Below, one piece after another: positions 14,146 to 22,759 of a DNA stretch of 48,750 nucleotides (the first letter of the stretch is position 1; each line of letters begins with the position of its first letter). The notes beneath the pieces are model-generated. The model was not told where the DNA came from and made no database searches. It was given only the letters and a program-made list of their open reading frames with translations. The translations under genes were made by a program, and so were the position numbers. Source of the stretch: DASXTB01 sp036505615 (GTDB lineage: Bacteria; Acidobacteriota; UBA6911; JACQSX01); the NCBI GenBank assembly GCA_036505615.1, contig DASXTB010000320.1:1-48750 (forward strand), read 5' to 3'.

Positions 14146-15300
14146 ATGCTCCCCTTTTCGCGACCGGACATCGGCGATGAAGAAATCGCCGAAGTGGTCA
14201 GGTGTCTCCGCTCTGGCTGGATCACGACCGGTCCCCTGACGGCAAGATTCGAAACCGAATTTGCAAAAAGTGTCCGCGCTGGGTACGCATGCGCGCTTTC
14301 GTCCTGCACCGCGGCCTTGCACACAACGCTGCTGGCTATAGGCGCAGGTCCGGGAGACGAAGTGATCCTCCCGCCGCTCACCTGGCCGGCTGCAGCCAAC
14401 ATGGTCATCGCATGCGGCGCAACGCCGGTTTTTGCCGACATCGATCCCATGAGCTGGAACATAGACCCAGCCGCAATCGCGCGGGCGCTCAGCGCGCGTA
14501 CAAAAGTCGTGGTTCCGGTCCACTTCGCGGGACTGCCGTGCGACCTGCACCGGATCCGGAGCGTGCTCCTTGACGCCGGGCGACAGGACATCCGGATTAT
14601 TGAAGACGCCGCCCATGCGGCGGGCGCATTCTACAGAGAGCAGCCGATCGGCGCCACTTCGGCTAACGGCACTGTAGCTGGCTGTTTCTCGTTCCATCCG
14701 ATCAAGAACATGACCACGGGCGAAGGGGGCATGGTTACCACCGACGACGGCGATCTCGCCGGCCAGATCAAGCTTCTCAGATTCCATGGCATTCAAAGAG
14801 ACGCATGGAAGGCGTACTCGGGAATGGAGAAGACAGACGCTTCCTACGATGTTGTGCTCCCTGGTTTCAAATACAACATGACCGATATTCAGGCTGCGCT
14901 CGGAATTCATCAATTGGCAAAGCTGGAGCGCTTCAACGGGCGCCGGAAACAGATTGCCGACGTCTACAGAGAGAAATTCTCCGACCTTGAACAGCTTACG
15001 CTTCAGGGCGGCGCTGCTTATCCCCACTGTCGGGCGTGGCATCTTTTCGCGGTTCTGCCGCCCCAACGGGCGCCCTTCATGGAGAAGATGGCGGCGCTTG
15101 GAGTGGCCACGGGAGTCCACTTTCAGGCAGTGCATCTCCACGCGTATTACCGCCATCGCTTCGGGTACGCCAGAGGGGACTACCCTGCTGCGGAAGAAAT
15201 CTGCTCGCGCATTGTTTCTCTTCCACTTTATCCGAGCATGACGGACCAAGAAGTTGAGGACGTTGTGCTGGCCGTGCGAAAGGCGCTGCGCGATGACTGA
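14146..15300 (+). CDS. arnB: DegT/ArnB-like PLP aminotransferase
   Basis: ArnB converts UDP-4-keto-pentose to UDP-4-amino-4-deoxy-L-arabinose using glutamate. The 384-residue protein has the DegT/DnrJ/EryC1 pattern: SGWITTGPLTARFETEFA, LPPLTWPAAAN, IIEDAAHAAGA, and the PLP-binding Lys187 in SFHPIKNMTTGEGG. ATG 14146 follows AGGAA by five bases and is preferred over TTG 14128. It is the first gene of a tight plus-strand set with ArnC- and ArnA-like genes. That context supports the Ara4N assignment over other sugar aminotransferases. Confidence 0.82.
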   Translation: MLPFSRPDIGDEEIAEVVRCLRSGWITTGPLTARFETEFAKSVRAGYACALSSCTAALHTTLLAIGAGPGDEVILPPLTWPAAANMVIACGATPVFADIDPMSWNIDPAAIARALSARTKVVVPVHFAGLPCDLHRIRSVLLDAGRQDIRIIEDAAHAAGAFYREQPIGATSANGTVAGCFSFHPIKNMTTGEGGMVTTDDGDLAGQIKLLRFHGIQRDAWKAYSGMEKTDASYDVVLPGFKYNMTDIQAALGIHQLAKLERFNGRRKQIADVYREKFSDLEQLTLQGGAAYPHCRAWHLFAVLPPQRAPFMEKMAALGVATGVHFQAVHLHAYYRHRFGYARGDYPAAEEICSRIVSLPLYPSMTDQEVEDVVLAVRKALRDD

Positions 15301-16111
15301 AAACATCAGGCCCGCGCAGGCGCGGGAAATGCAGAATCCATCAGTCTGCGCTTCAAGGCCCACGCCTGCCGTCTCGATCGTGATACCCGTCTATAACGAA
15401 GAGAAGAATCTCTCTCCGCTTTTAGACCGCCTTTTGCCGGTGGTTCATCAAATCCAGGGCGGCGCCGAGGTGATCTTCGTCGATGATGGAAGCTCCGACC
15501 ACTCTCTGGACATCTTGCGCGACCTGGCTGCAAGCGCCAGTGACATTCGGGCGCTCTCGCTGGACCGTAATTGCGGACAGCACGCCGCCGTGTTTGCTGG
15601 ATTCGACTTTGCCCGCGGCAGGACCGTTGTGACGATGGACGCGGATCTGCAAAATCATCCCGAGGATATTCCCAAGCTGCTGTCCAAGATCAGCGAAGGG
15701 TTCGACGTTGTCGCCGGATGGCGCACCGAACGCAAAGACGGCCTGTTCAGGCGCTGGGCTTCCCGGCAAATGAACCGTTTTGCTCGCCATATTGTGGGAG
15801 CACAGTTTCACGACTGGGGCTGCATGCTGCGCGCCTATTCGCGCTCCGTCGTTGACAGCATGCTCCAGTGTAAAAACGGGCCCTTGTTCATTCCGGCTCT
15901 CGCCTGCAGATTTTCTAAGAGGATGGCCGAAATTCCGGTCGGGCACGATCCACGGCGGGCCGGTGAGTCCAAGTACACATTGGGAAGACTTCTCAAGCTG
16001 CAGGCTGATCTGGTTGCAGGTTCTATGACTGCCCCATTCCGCCGCCGCCAAGCGCCGGTCGAAATCAAAGAGAAGATTAACTTCGATGAGGATTCTGTTT
16101 TTTGGTTATAG
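15293..16111 (+). CDS. arnC: ArnC-like glycosyltransferase (GT2), lacking C-terminal membrane helices
   Basis: ArnC moves 4-formamido-arabinose from UDP to undecaprenyl phosphate. The GT2 core is complete: VSIVIPVYNEEKNL, VIFVDDGSSDHS, RNCGQHAAVFAG, the metal-binding TMDADLQNHPEDIP (Asp116, Asp118) and GESKYTLGRLLKLQ. E. coli ArnC (about 320 residues) carries two C-terminal membrane helices; this protein has 272 residues and ends in a charged tail. The next gene starts inside it, so there is no room for lost helices in another frame. ATG 15293 overlaps the arnB stop as ATGACTGA. The assignment rests on family and operon. Confidence 0.8.
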   Translation: MTENIRPAQAREMQNPSVCASRPTPAVSIVIPVYNEEKNLSPLLDRLLPVVHQIQGGAEVIFVDDGSSDHSLDILRDLAASASDIRALSLDRNCGQHAAVFAGFDFARGRTVVTMDADLQNHPEDIPKLLSKISEGFDVVAGWRTERKDGLFRRWASRQMNRFARHIVGAQFHDWGCMLRAYSRSVVDSMLQCKNGPLFIPALACRFSKRMAEIPVGHDPRRAGESKYTLGRLLKLQADLVAGSMTAPFRRRQAPVEIKEKINFDEDSVFWL

Positions 16112-16949
16112 CCAGATCGGATTCAGCACGCTACAACTTCTCGTGCAGCGGGGAGACGAAGTAGCCGCAGTGGTGAGCCATCGCGACGATCCGGCGGAGG
16201 ACCGCTGGTATCGCACTCCGGCGGACGCGGCGAGAACATTTTGTCTTCCGCTTGCGTACGAGGACGAACTCGCCGGACGCATGGCGTCCTATGCCCGACA
16301 TCTGGAGCCTGACTTGATCCTCAGCATCTTCTATCGCAAGCTGTTGTCGAGCGACGTCCTCGCGGCAGCGAAAATCGCGGCGTTGAATCTTCATCCTTCA
16401 CTGCTTCCAGCCTACCGCGGCCGCTGTCCGATCAACTGGGTTTTAATTCACGGCGAAACTTACACTGGTGTGAGCCTGCATCACATGGTGGAACGAGCCG
16501 ACGCAGGCAACATCGTGGCGCAGCGGCGCGTCGAGATCACGGCCCGTGAGACGGCGCTGAGCCTCTACCGCAAGATTGAAAACGAGGCGTTGATTCTTAT
16601 GTCCCAGACGTTGCCTCTCCTGGCCGAAGGGCGGGCGCCACGCTTTCCCCAGGAGGAGGAAAGAGCGACCTATTTTGGAGCGCGTCGCCCAGAAGATGGA
16701 AGAATCGACTGGAGCTGGCCCGCGGACCGAATCGACCGGCTGGTGCGAGCTGTTGCGCCCCCGTGGCCGGGCGCTTTTGGCGACGTCGAAGGATGCAGGC
16801 TCTCGATTCACTCAGGTGAGCCGGCCGACCCGATTGAATCTGTCAATGGAAGCAGGGCGGCTCCCGGTACCGTGCGCCGTTCAAACGAAAAGCTTTTCAT
16901 CGCCACCGGGGACCGTTGGTTTCGAATTGAGGAAGCGGTGCCGATATAA
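16086..16949 (+). CDS. arnA: UDP-Ara4N formyltransferase (ArnA N-terminal domain only)
   Basis: This enzyme formylates UDP-4-amino-arabinose with 10-formyl-tetrahydrofolate. The 287 residues correspond to the formyltransferase half of E. coli ArnA. The catalytic triad is Asn101 and His103 in NLHPSLLPAYRG and Asp139 in ERADAGNIVAQ, one residue off the ArnA numbering (102, 104, 140). The C-terminal UDP-glucuronate decarboxylase half of ArnA (total about 660 residues) is absent, so that step must be encoded elsewhere. The gene overlaps arnC by 26 bases. A REPIN-like element follows its stop. Confidence 0.85.
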   Translation: MRILFFGYSQIGFSTLQLLVQRGDEVAAVVSHRDDPAEDRWYRTPADAARTFCLPLAYEDELAGRMASYARHLEPDLILSIFYRKLLSSDVLAAAKIAALNLHPSLLPAYRGRCPINWVLIHGETYTGVSLHHMVERADAGNIVAQRRVEITARETALSLYRKIENEALILMSQTLPLLAEGRAPRFPQEEERATYFGARRPEDGRIDWSWPADRIDRLVRAVAPPWPGAFGDVEGCRLSIHSGEPADPIESVNGSRAAPGTVRRSNEKLFIATGDRWFRIEEAVPI

Positions 16950-16957
16950 GAGGAAAC

Positions 16958-17035
16958 GTAGGGGCGGTTCGTGAACCGCCTGTCCGGAGCCTGCCGATTT
17001 GGTTGTAAGACGGGCGGCTCGCGAGCCGCCCCTAC
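16958..17035. repeat. REPIN-like pair of hairpins between convergent genes
   Basis: GTAGGGGCGG at the left and CCGCCCCTAC at the right are perfect complements. Each end is also a hairpin: GGCGGTTC-GT-GAACCGCC and GGGCGGCTCGCGAGCCGCCC. The element lies between the 3' ends of the formyltransferase and arnD, where it could serve as a terminator for both. Confidence 0.8.
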
Positions 17036-17076
17036 AGATGGCAACGAATTTTGGCAACACGCCCTCACGGCCTCGG

Positions 17077-18024
17077 CTACAGTTCTTTATCCCTGAGTAA
17101 GCCCGGCACTACGACTCTGCCTGCGCGCCCGGGGATACTGCCAAGAGCTACAGCGCGCGGCGGAGCGCCGTCTCTAGCCGCGGCGGCTAATTCCCCCACT
17201 GTGACTACGCTAATCCCCTCTCGTTTCTGCCGCGCAAGAAGCTCAAGAAACAAATTCCGATAAGCGATTCCTTCCGTTTCCGCATGCACTGTTAAAACTT
17301 CCACTTCCCCCTGGCGATAGCGTTGCATGAGCCGCTCGACATAGTTGCCGGCAGTGATGCCATCAATGCCAATCTCTTCATCAAAGGTGGGCAGCGTGGT
17401 GGGCACTTCAAGGATACTCAGGGCGCGGCCGCGGATGATGGGGAAAAACGGTCTGACCGATCCCCGGGAGACTGAGACGTAATCAAAAGACAAAGTCTCA
17501 AGGATTTCCCAGCCGTCTTCCGTGCATAACCAGCCTGGCGCCGCGAAGGCACGCGGTGGCCGTCGGAAGATTCCTTCAAAGGCCGAAATTCCGCGCGACA
17601 GCAATTCCCGGACAGCTTGGCGGCTCAGCTTATGAAGCCCGTCCTGCCACTGCACATGGTCCCAGGCATGCAAGCCGACCTCATGCCCTGCTTCTTCACA
17701 AGCGCGCAGGGTCGCTGAACAGCGATCCGAGATATTGGGAGCCGCCCAAAGCGTGCCGTAAAGAGCCGTTCGAAACCCATACATCTTTAGGGCGTTGGTG
17801 CGGACCATCTTGCGTACAAAGCCGCGTTTTGTGAAGGCCCGCAAAATCGCCCTTCCTGAGCGGTCCGGCCCGAGACTGAAGTAGAAACTGGCGCGGACGC
17901 CTGCCGTTCTCAAGTCCTCAAGCATGGCCGGAACTCCATCACGAGCGCCGCGCAGAGTGTCGACATCGATCCTGAGAGCCACGCGCCGCTCGCCGCCAGT
18001 GAGCGCGGATGAATGCGGGGTCAT
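17077..18024 (-). CDS. arnD: ArnD-like polysaccharide deacetylase (deformylase)
   Basis: ArnD removes the formyl group from undecaprenyl-phosphate-4-formamido-arabinose on the periplasmic side. The 315 residues follow E. coli ArnD closely from memory: VALRIDVDTLRGARDGVP with the metal-binding Asp pair, ASFYFSLGPDRSGR, EVGLHAWDHVQWQ with the second metal site, VPTTLPTFDEEIG, and VLTVHAETEGIAYRN near the end. ATG 18024 matches the family start; the frame stays open upstream to 18126 but that would overlap the arnT promoter. It converges with the formyltransferase and diverges from arnT with 91 bases between. Confidence 0.87.
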   Translation of the reverse strand: MTPHSSALTGGERRVALRIDVDTLRGARDGVPAMLEDLRTAGVRASFYFSLGPDRSGRAILRAFTKRGFVRKMVRTNALKMYGFRTALYGTLWAAPNISDRCSATLRACEEAGHEVGLHAWDHVQWQDGLHKLSRQAVRELLSRGISAFEGIFRRPPRAFAAPGWLCTEDGWEILETLSFDYVSVSRGSVRPFFPIIRGRALSILEVPTTLPTFDEEIGIDGITAGNYVERLMQRYRQGEVEVLTVHAETEGIAYRNLFLELLARQKREGISVVTVGELAAAARDGAPPRAVALGSIPGRAGRVVVPGLLRDKEL

Positions 18025-18115
18025 GCTGCAAATCGTAACCCACGCCAGCAGTATCCTCCAATGGGATCGTTGCTTATCTGTGAACGAATTGCTTATCATT
18101 TGGGCCAAGCGTGCT
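18025..18115. promoter_or_regulatory. Divergent arnD-arnT promoter region
   Basis: These 91 bases must hold the promoters of both divergent genes. TTGCTTATC occurs twice as a direct repeat about 20 bases apart (near 18070 and 18090), just upstream of arnT. It could be a regulator site or part of a promoter; no strong sigma-70 pair is evident. Confidence 0.4.
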
Positions 18116-19867
18116 ATGGTCAACATCAGAGCTGCCGGCGTCCTGATCTTTTCCTTTTTGATCTTCTCGGCGGGAATCTGGACGCTACCCCTTCACGAGC
18201 CTGACGAAGGCCGCTACGTGGACATAGCGGCAGCCATGTCGCGACCCGGCGGCGATTGGCTTACGCCCCGACTCAACGGAATCCCGTATTACGAAAAGCC
18301 TCCTCTTTTCTTTTGGATTGCCGCCGCCTCGATGAAGGTTTTCGGAGTAGTGGAGTGGGCCGGTCGGCTTCCTGCGCTCCTGGCCGCGCTCTCCGCGGTG
18401 GCGTTGGTGATCGTGATGGGAAAGTCGGCATTTGGCCCTCGAACGGGCCGCGCCGCCGGATTGATTATGGCCACATCACCGCTGGTGATGGTCCTCGCTC
18501 ATTTTTGCTTCGTGGACGTGCTGCTGCTCGCTCTCCTGACAGGCGCACTGGCGGCGCTCTTCTATGCATTGATTGACCGGGCCCCCGGACAATCATCGCG
18601 CCGGCTGCCGGTATTGGCTTTCTGGGCTCTTCTTGCGCTGGCAACGATGACCAAAGGTCCTATCGGTGTTGCCATCCCCGTGATTACGGCTGGGTGTTAT
18701 CTTCTGGTTGCCCGAGACAAACACGGCCTTCGCGGCCTAGTGCGGCTCGATGCTATTGCGCTGTATTTCGTGATCGCATCGCCCTGGTTCATTATGATGG
18801 CCCTTAAGAACCCAGGCTTCGCGCGGGCCTTCTTCATCGAGGAAAACCTCGAGCGCTTTGTTACTGGGGGAAATTTCCAGAGGCAGGGTCCCTGGTGGTA
18901 TTACTTTCCGGTTCTGGCTGGAACTTTTTTCCCCTGGGCACTGGCTCTGGGACTTGTCGCGAAAAAGGTCTTCCGGCAGGGTCTTCGGGTCGGCGAACAA
19001 CCCAGCCGCGCACGGCTTTTCTTTGTCGCAGCGGTGGTGGGTCCATTCCTGCTGCTTTCCTTCGCCCAATCGAAGCTCGGATATTACATTCTCCCGCTCT
19101 TCCCGCCGCTTGCGCTTTTGACAGCGGACGCTTTTGCAAGTTCGGGCAGAGCGGATGATTCGACAGAGAGGAACAATGCGCGCGAGTTCTGCCGAGTTTG
19201 CGTCATGGCCGCTGTTTTGGCCGGTGCCCTCGGACTGGCATTCCTGGGAGTAGTTTTTTTACCTAAAGACAAAATCTTCGCTCTGGTCTTTGACAACCAA
19301 CCTTACATCGAAGAGACACGCAGAATGGTCCTTCAAGCCTTACTCGCGTTGCAGCCGCTGCTGTCTGCCGGCTGCTTTGTCATTGCGGTTGGCGCTCTGG
19401 CAGCATATTACGTTTCCTCTCGCCGGACAGCGGGTGTTGGGATAACCACACTGGCCTGCGTCCTGGGAATGGTGGCAGTCTGCCTGCCGTTTGCGGCCGC
19501 CCGCGCCGAGGCGGCTTTTTCAGAGCGGCCTCTGGCACGGGCGGCACTCCCGGTTCTTAAACCTGACGACCTAGTTGTTCTTTACACGGTCTACTACCGT
19601 ACGGTTCCTTTTTATTTGGATCGGCAGGTGGTCCTCTGGAACGCCTCCTACACTGAGTTTGGTCATCGGGTGCCAGCCGCCGAAGCCTCCGGGCGCGCGC
19701 TGCAGGAGAATATTGATTCGCTCCGCGCCCTCCTTGCCGACCAGCGCCGTGTGGTTCTGATCGTCAAAGATGAGCGCTGCCTTCGTGAGCTTCAAACATT
19801 CTCAACAGTGCCCCTCTACGAAGTTGCCCGTCTCGGTTCGCGCCGTATCGTGGCGACGCGCCCGTGA
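18116..19867 (+). CDS. arnT: ArnT-like lipid A aminoarabinose transferase (GT83/GT39 fold)
   Basis: ArnT transfers Ara4N from undecaprenyl phosphate to lipid A phosphate, reducing negative surface charge. The 583-residue polytopic membrane protein opens with PLHEPDEGRYVDIAAAM, containing the Asp-Glu of the first periplasmic loop, then GDWLTPRLNGIPYYEKPPL, a hallmark of ArnT/PMT proteins. Many hydrophobic segments follow, then a soluble C-terminal domain (DDLVVLYTVYYRTVPFYLD). ATG 18116 fits the family start; an upstream start would run antisense through arnD. Its neighbours make an Ara4N role likely, but related GT-C enzymes move other sugars. Confidence 0.82.
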   Translation: MVNIRAAGVLIFSFLIFSAGIWTLPLHEPDEGRYVDIAAAMSRPGGDWLTPRLNGIPYYEKPPLFFWIAAASMKVFGVVEWAGRLPALLAALSAVALVIVMGKSAFGPRTGRAAGLIMATSPLVMVLAHFCFVDVLLLALLTGALAALFYALIDRAPGQSSRRLPVLAFWALLALATMTKGPIGVAIPVITAGCYLLVARDKHGLRGLVRLDAIALYFVIASPWFIMMALKNPGFARAFFIEENLERFVTGGNFQRQGPWWYYFPVLAGTFFPWALALGLVAKKVFRQGLRVGEQPSRARLFFVAAVVGPFLLLSFAQSKLGYYILPLFPPLALLTADAFASSGRADDSTERNNAREFCRVCVMAAVLAGALGLAFLGVVFLPKDKIFALVFDNQPYIEETRRMVLQALLALQPLLSAGCFVIAVGALAAYYVSSRRTAGVGITTLACVLGMVAVCLPFAAARAEAAFSERPLARAALPVLKPDDLVVLYTVYYRTVPFYLDRQVVLWNASYTEFGHRVPAAEASGRALQENIDSLRALLADQRRVVLIVKDERCLRELQTFSTVPLYEVARLGSRRIVATRP

Positions 19868-20255
19868 TGCTGATTATTCATGGCGAACTGCGTACCAATA
19901 ACTTGGTTGGGACATTAAGCTGTCTTCGTCCCCGATCACGAATCTCACATAGCCGACGCCCGCCGTGTCCTTGGTGTCCTTTGTGGTTAAACTGCTTTTT
20001 GACCACCAAGGACACAAAGGACACAACGGCAAAAACCAACCTGTGGAATTGCAAGTTAGTTCAGCCGTGCAAGCGGCTTTCAGCACTATTCGGTGCCGAA
20101 TGGCCTCAAAACCCTATTTTCGCCGTTTGCAAAAAACGACGAACAAAATTCAACGTTTTTAACAACTGATAGTATTAACATTCACCGCAGACCAGTGAAA
20201 TTTTCCTCCTGCGGTGATATCGTGGAAAGTTCATTCCATTTGACGGACAGACATC
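19868..20255. repeat. Intergenic region with inverted GTGTCCTT-type repeat and a hairpin before lpxD
   Basis: No gene is visible in these 388 bases. An imperfect palindrome spans 19962-20030: the left arm is built from GTGTCCTTGGTGTCCTTTGT, and the right arm ACCACCAAGGACACAAAGGA is its complement with the units permuted. A second stem, TCACCGCAG (20182-20190) with CTGCGGTGA (20209-20217), lies about 40 bases before the lpxD start and could affect its translation. Confidence 0.6.
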
Positions 20256-21533
20256 TTGAGACTTAGCGAAATCGCGGACTACCTGGGTGGTGAATTCGTT
20301 GGTTGTGGCGATCTGGAAATTAGAGGGATCGCGCTTCCAGACGAAGCGGGACCGTCAGACATCGTTTACATCGAAAAGCAGAAGTATCTCGAAGGTGCCA
20401 GCAACAGCCGGGCCGGAGCTTTTCTCATTGACAAGCGTTTTTCATTGAACCGTTCCCGCCCGTTTATAGCGACCGCCAGCCCCCGCATCGCCTTCATAAA
20501 ACTGCTGCAGCTTTTTCAGCCGCGGAATGTCCATGCCCCCGGAATTCATCCCACAGTGATCGTGGGAAGCGAGTGCCGGATCGATTCTTCCGCTACCATC
20601 ATGGCCGGATGCGTGCTCGGAGACAGAGTGGTGATCGAGCAAAGTGCCGTGATTCATCCGCTTTGTTTTTTGGGAAGCGGAGTGAAAATCGGGGCCGGCT
20701 CGGTGCTGCATCCAAACGTTGTGGTCGAGCACGACTGCCAGGTAGGGAAGCGATGCGTTTTAAAACCCGGTGTTGTTTTAGGAGCCGAGGGCTTTGGTTA
20801 TCATGATGAGGGCGCGACACGTTACCGCATTCCGCATCTGGGGCGGGCCGTGCTGGGCGACGGCGTTGAGCTGGGCGCGAACACCACGGTCGATCGCGCG
20901 ATTCTGGGCGCCACTTACGTTGGAGACGAAACCAAAGTCGACAACCTGGTCCAGATAGGGCATAACTGCAGTATCGGGAGCAAGTGTTATCTGGTGGCGC
21001 AGTCAGGCGTGGGAGGGAGTACGGTCGTTGGCAGCGGTGTCACTCTGGCCGGACAGTCGGGCGTGTCCGACCACTTGCGCATTGGGGACGGAGCGATTGT
21101 GATTGGGAAGTCGGCGGTACGCCAGTCGCTCGAGCCGGGCGAGATCGTGGGGGGTGTTCCAGCGCTCCCTATTCGTCTGGAAAATGAGATTTCCCGATTG
21201 TTGCCGCAGTTGCCGGAGCTGGTGCATCGCGTCGAGCGCCTGGAACAGAGCCGGTCGAGAACAGAAACGGCCGTTGAGCGGCGAAATGTCTCATGGCGGC
21301 AGAAAGTACGCGATATGCTGGCGGAAAACCTGCGTGTAAAATCCGAAGTGATCGACGAAGGCATGGATCTGAAAGAAGAGTTCAATGCCGATTCTCTCAC
21401 TGTTTTGAATTTTCTGACCGAGATAGAGTCGGAGTTCAACATTTCTGTTCCCGACCACGATGTACGAGGATTGAAAACATTAGGCGATATTCTGCATTAT
21501 CTTGAGAAGCGGTTGGCAGAGAAGGAAGAGTGA
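20256..21533 (+). CDS. lpxD: LpxD acyltransferase fused to an acyl carrier protein domain
   Basis: LpxD adds the N-linked 3-hydroxyacyl chain to UDP-3-O-acyl-glucosamine, taking it from acyl-ACP. Residues 1-100 form the LpxD-specific N-terminal domain (LSEIADYLGGEFVG). Residues 100-300 form a left-handed beta-helix of hexapeptide repeats, with catalytic-type His236 in VQIGHNCSIG. A helix follows (305-332). Residues about 345-425 are an extra carrier domain: VRDMLAENL, then EEFNADSLTVLNFLTEIE with the phosphopantetheine Ser380, then GDILHYLEKRL. LpxD is normally about 340 residues; this one has 425. The start is TTG 20256 with a weak ribosome site. The stop overlaps the ketoacyl synthase gene (GTGA). 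One continuous frame argues against a sequencing join. Confidence 0.9.
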   Translation: MRLSEIADYLGGEFVGCGDLEIRGIALPDEAGPSDIVYIEKQKYLEGASNSRAGAFLIDKRFSLNRSRPFIATASPRIAFIKLLQLFQPRNVHAPGIHPTVIVGSECRIDSSATIMAGCVLGDRVVIEQSAVIHPLCFLGSGVKIGAGSVLHPNVVVEHDCQVGKRCVLKPGVVLGAEGFGYHDEGATRYRIPHLGRAVLGDGVELGANTTVDRAILGATYVGDETKVDNLVQIGHNCSIGSKCYLVAQSGVGGSTVVGSGVTLAGQSGVSDHLRIGDGAIVIGKSAVRQSLEPGEIVGGVPALPIRLENEISRLLPQLPELVHRVERLEQSRSRTETAVERRNVSWRQKVRDMLAENLRVKSEVIDEGMDLKEEFNADSLTVLNFLTEIESEFNISVPDHDVRGLKTLGDILHYLEKRLAEKEE

Positions 21534-22759
21534 CAAAACGTGTTGTCGTGACGGGGTTGGGCGTCGTCGCTCCTGCCGGTATCGGAAAGGATCCTTTCTG
21601 GGAGAACTTGAAAGCCGGCCGCTGCAGCATCGGCCCCATCGTGCATTTTGACTCCAGCGATTTTCGCACCCAAATCGCCGCCACCGTGCAACGCACCTTG
21701 CTTCCCGAGGCATCGCCCACCAGCGATCCGCGATTTTGGGACCTGTCGGCCCATTTTGCCCTGCTGTCCGCCCGCGAGGCCATTCGAGATTCACGACTGG
21801 CCCGCCTGCCGCAGGATGCGGCCATCATAATCGGGAGCGCAGTGGGAGGCATTGTCTCCCTCGATCAGCAATTTCAAAACTTCTACATCAGGGGAAAGCG
21901 CAGCGTCATGCCCTACACCATCCCGCGCACTATGCTCAGTGCTACGTCTTCACTCCTGGGTATTGAGCTTGGCGCACGCGGACCGAATTTGACGGTGAGC
22001 ACCGCCTGTTCTTCCTCCAGTCACGCGATCGGTTGGGCATTTCGGATGATTTCGAGCGGAGTGCTTCAGACTTGCCTGGCTGGAGGAACGGAGTGCCCGG
22101 TATCTCCCGGTCACCTGCAGGCATGGGACCGCATGCGAGCTTTAGCCAATGATAATGACACTCCGGAGCGGGCATGCCGGCCATTCAGCAAGAATCGCGC
22201 CGGCCTGGTGCTGGGGGAGGGGGCCGCAGCGTTGATCCTGGAAGAACGCGATGCGGCGGTGGCTCGGGGAGCGCCGGTTTACGGAGAGCTCGTGGGGTAC
22301 GGTTCCAATTGCGACGCCTATAACATGATTCAACCTTCTGAGGAAAGCCAGGCTGAGTGTATCCAGAAAGCTCTGGAAGAGGCGGGCCAGCCGGATCGCA
22401 TTCCGGAATATATAAGCGCCCATGCGACCGGAACGCTCGAAGGAGACAAAAAAGAGACGCTGGCAATCAAGCGTTGCTTCGGACAGCAGGCATATCGCAT
22501 TCCTGTGTCCGGCATCAAATCGATGATTGGTCACACGCTAGGCGCCAGTGGCGCGCTTGCTGTGGTAGCAACCTTGTTGGCCATGAGAGATGGAATCCTT
22601 CCTCCCACCATGAACCTGGAAGAATCAGATCCGGAATGTGATCTGGACTATGTGCCGAATTCCTGCCGGAATTGCGCGGCGGATTTCGCGCTGGTGCATG
22701 CGTTCGCCTTTGGCGGTTCGAACGCGGTGTTGGCGCTCTCGCGAGATGGCTGCTCGTAA
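21530..22759 (+). CDS. Beta-ketoacyl-ACP synthase (FabF-like)
   Basis: This condensing enzyme extends acyl-ACP chains. The 409 residues contain the complete KAS II triad: Cys160 in VSTACSSSSHA, His298 in SAHATGTLEGDKKE, and His335 in SMIGHTLGASGALA, with the Gly-rich FAFGGSNAVL at the end. GTG 21530 overlaps the lpxD stop as GTGA and has AGGAAG upstream, so translation is coupled to the LpxD-ACP fusion. Being separate from a fatty-acid synthesis cluster, it may be dedicated to lipid A or another special acyl chain; this is inference. FabF itself is the main alternative. Confidence 0.87.
   Translation: MTKRVVVTGLGVVAPAGIGKDPFWENLKAGRCSIGPIVHFDSSDFRTQIAATVQRTLLPEASPTSDPRFWDLSAHFALLSAREAIRDSRLARLPQDAAIIIGSAVGGIVSLDQQFQNFYIRGKRSVMPYTIPRTMLSATSSLLGIELGARGPNLTVSTACSSSSHAIGWAFRMISSGVLQTCLAGGTECPVSPGHLQAWDRMRALANDNDTPERACRPFSKNRAGLVLGEGAAALILEERDAAVARGAPVYGELVGYGSNCDAYNMIQPSEESQAECIQKALEEAGQPDRIPEYISAHATGTLEGDKKETLAIKRCFGQQAYRIPVSGIKSMIGHTLGASGALAVVATLLAMRDGILPPTMNLEESDPECDLDYVPNSCRNCAADFALVHAFAFGGSNAVLALSRDGCS

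Noticed and set aside
14119..15363. A 414-codon open frame on the minus strand
   Set aside because: It is antisense to arnB, whose motifs and PLP lysine are clear; the antisense protein shows no family pattern.
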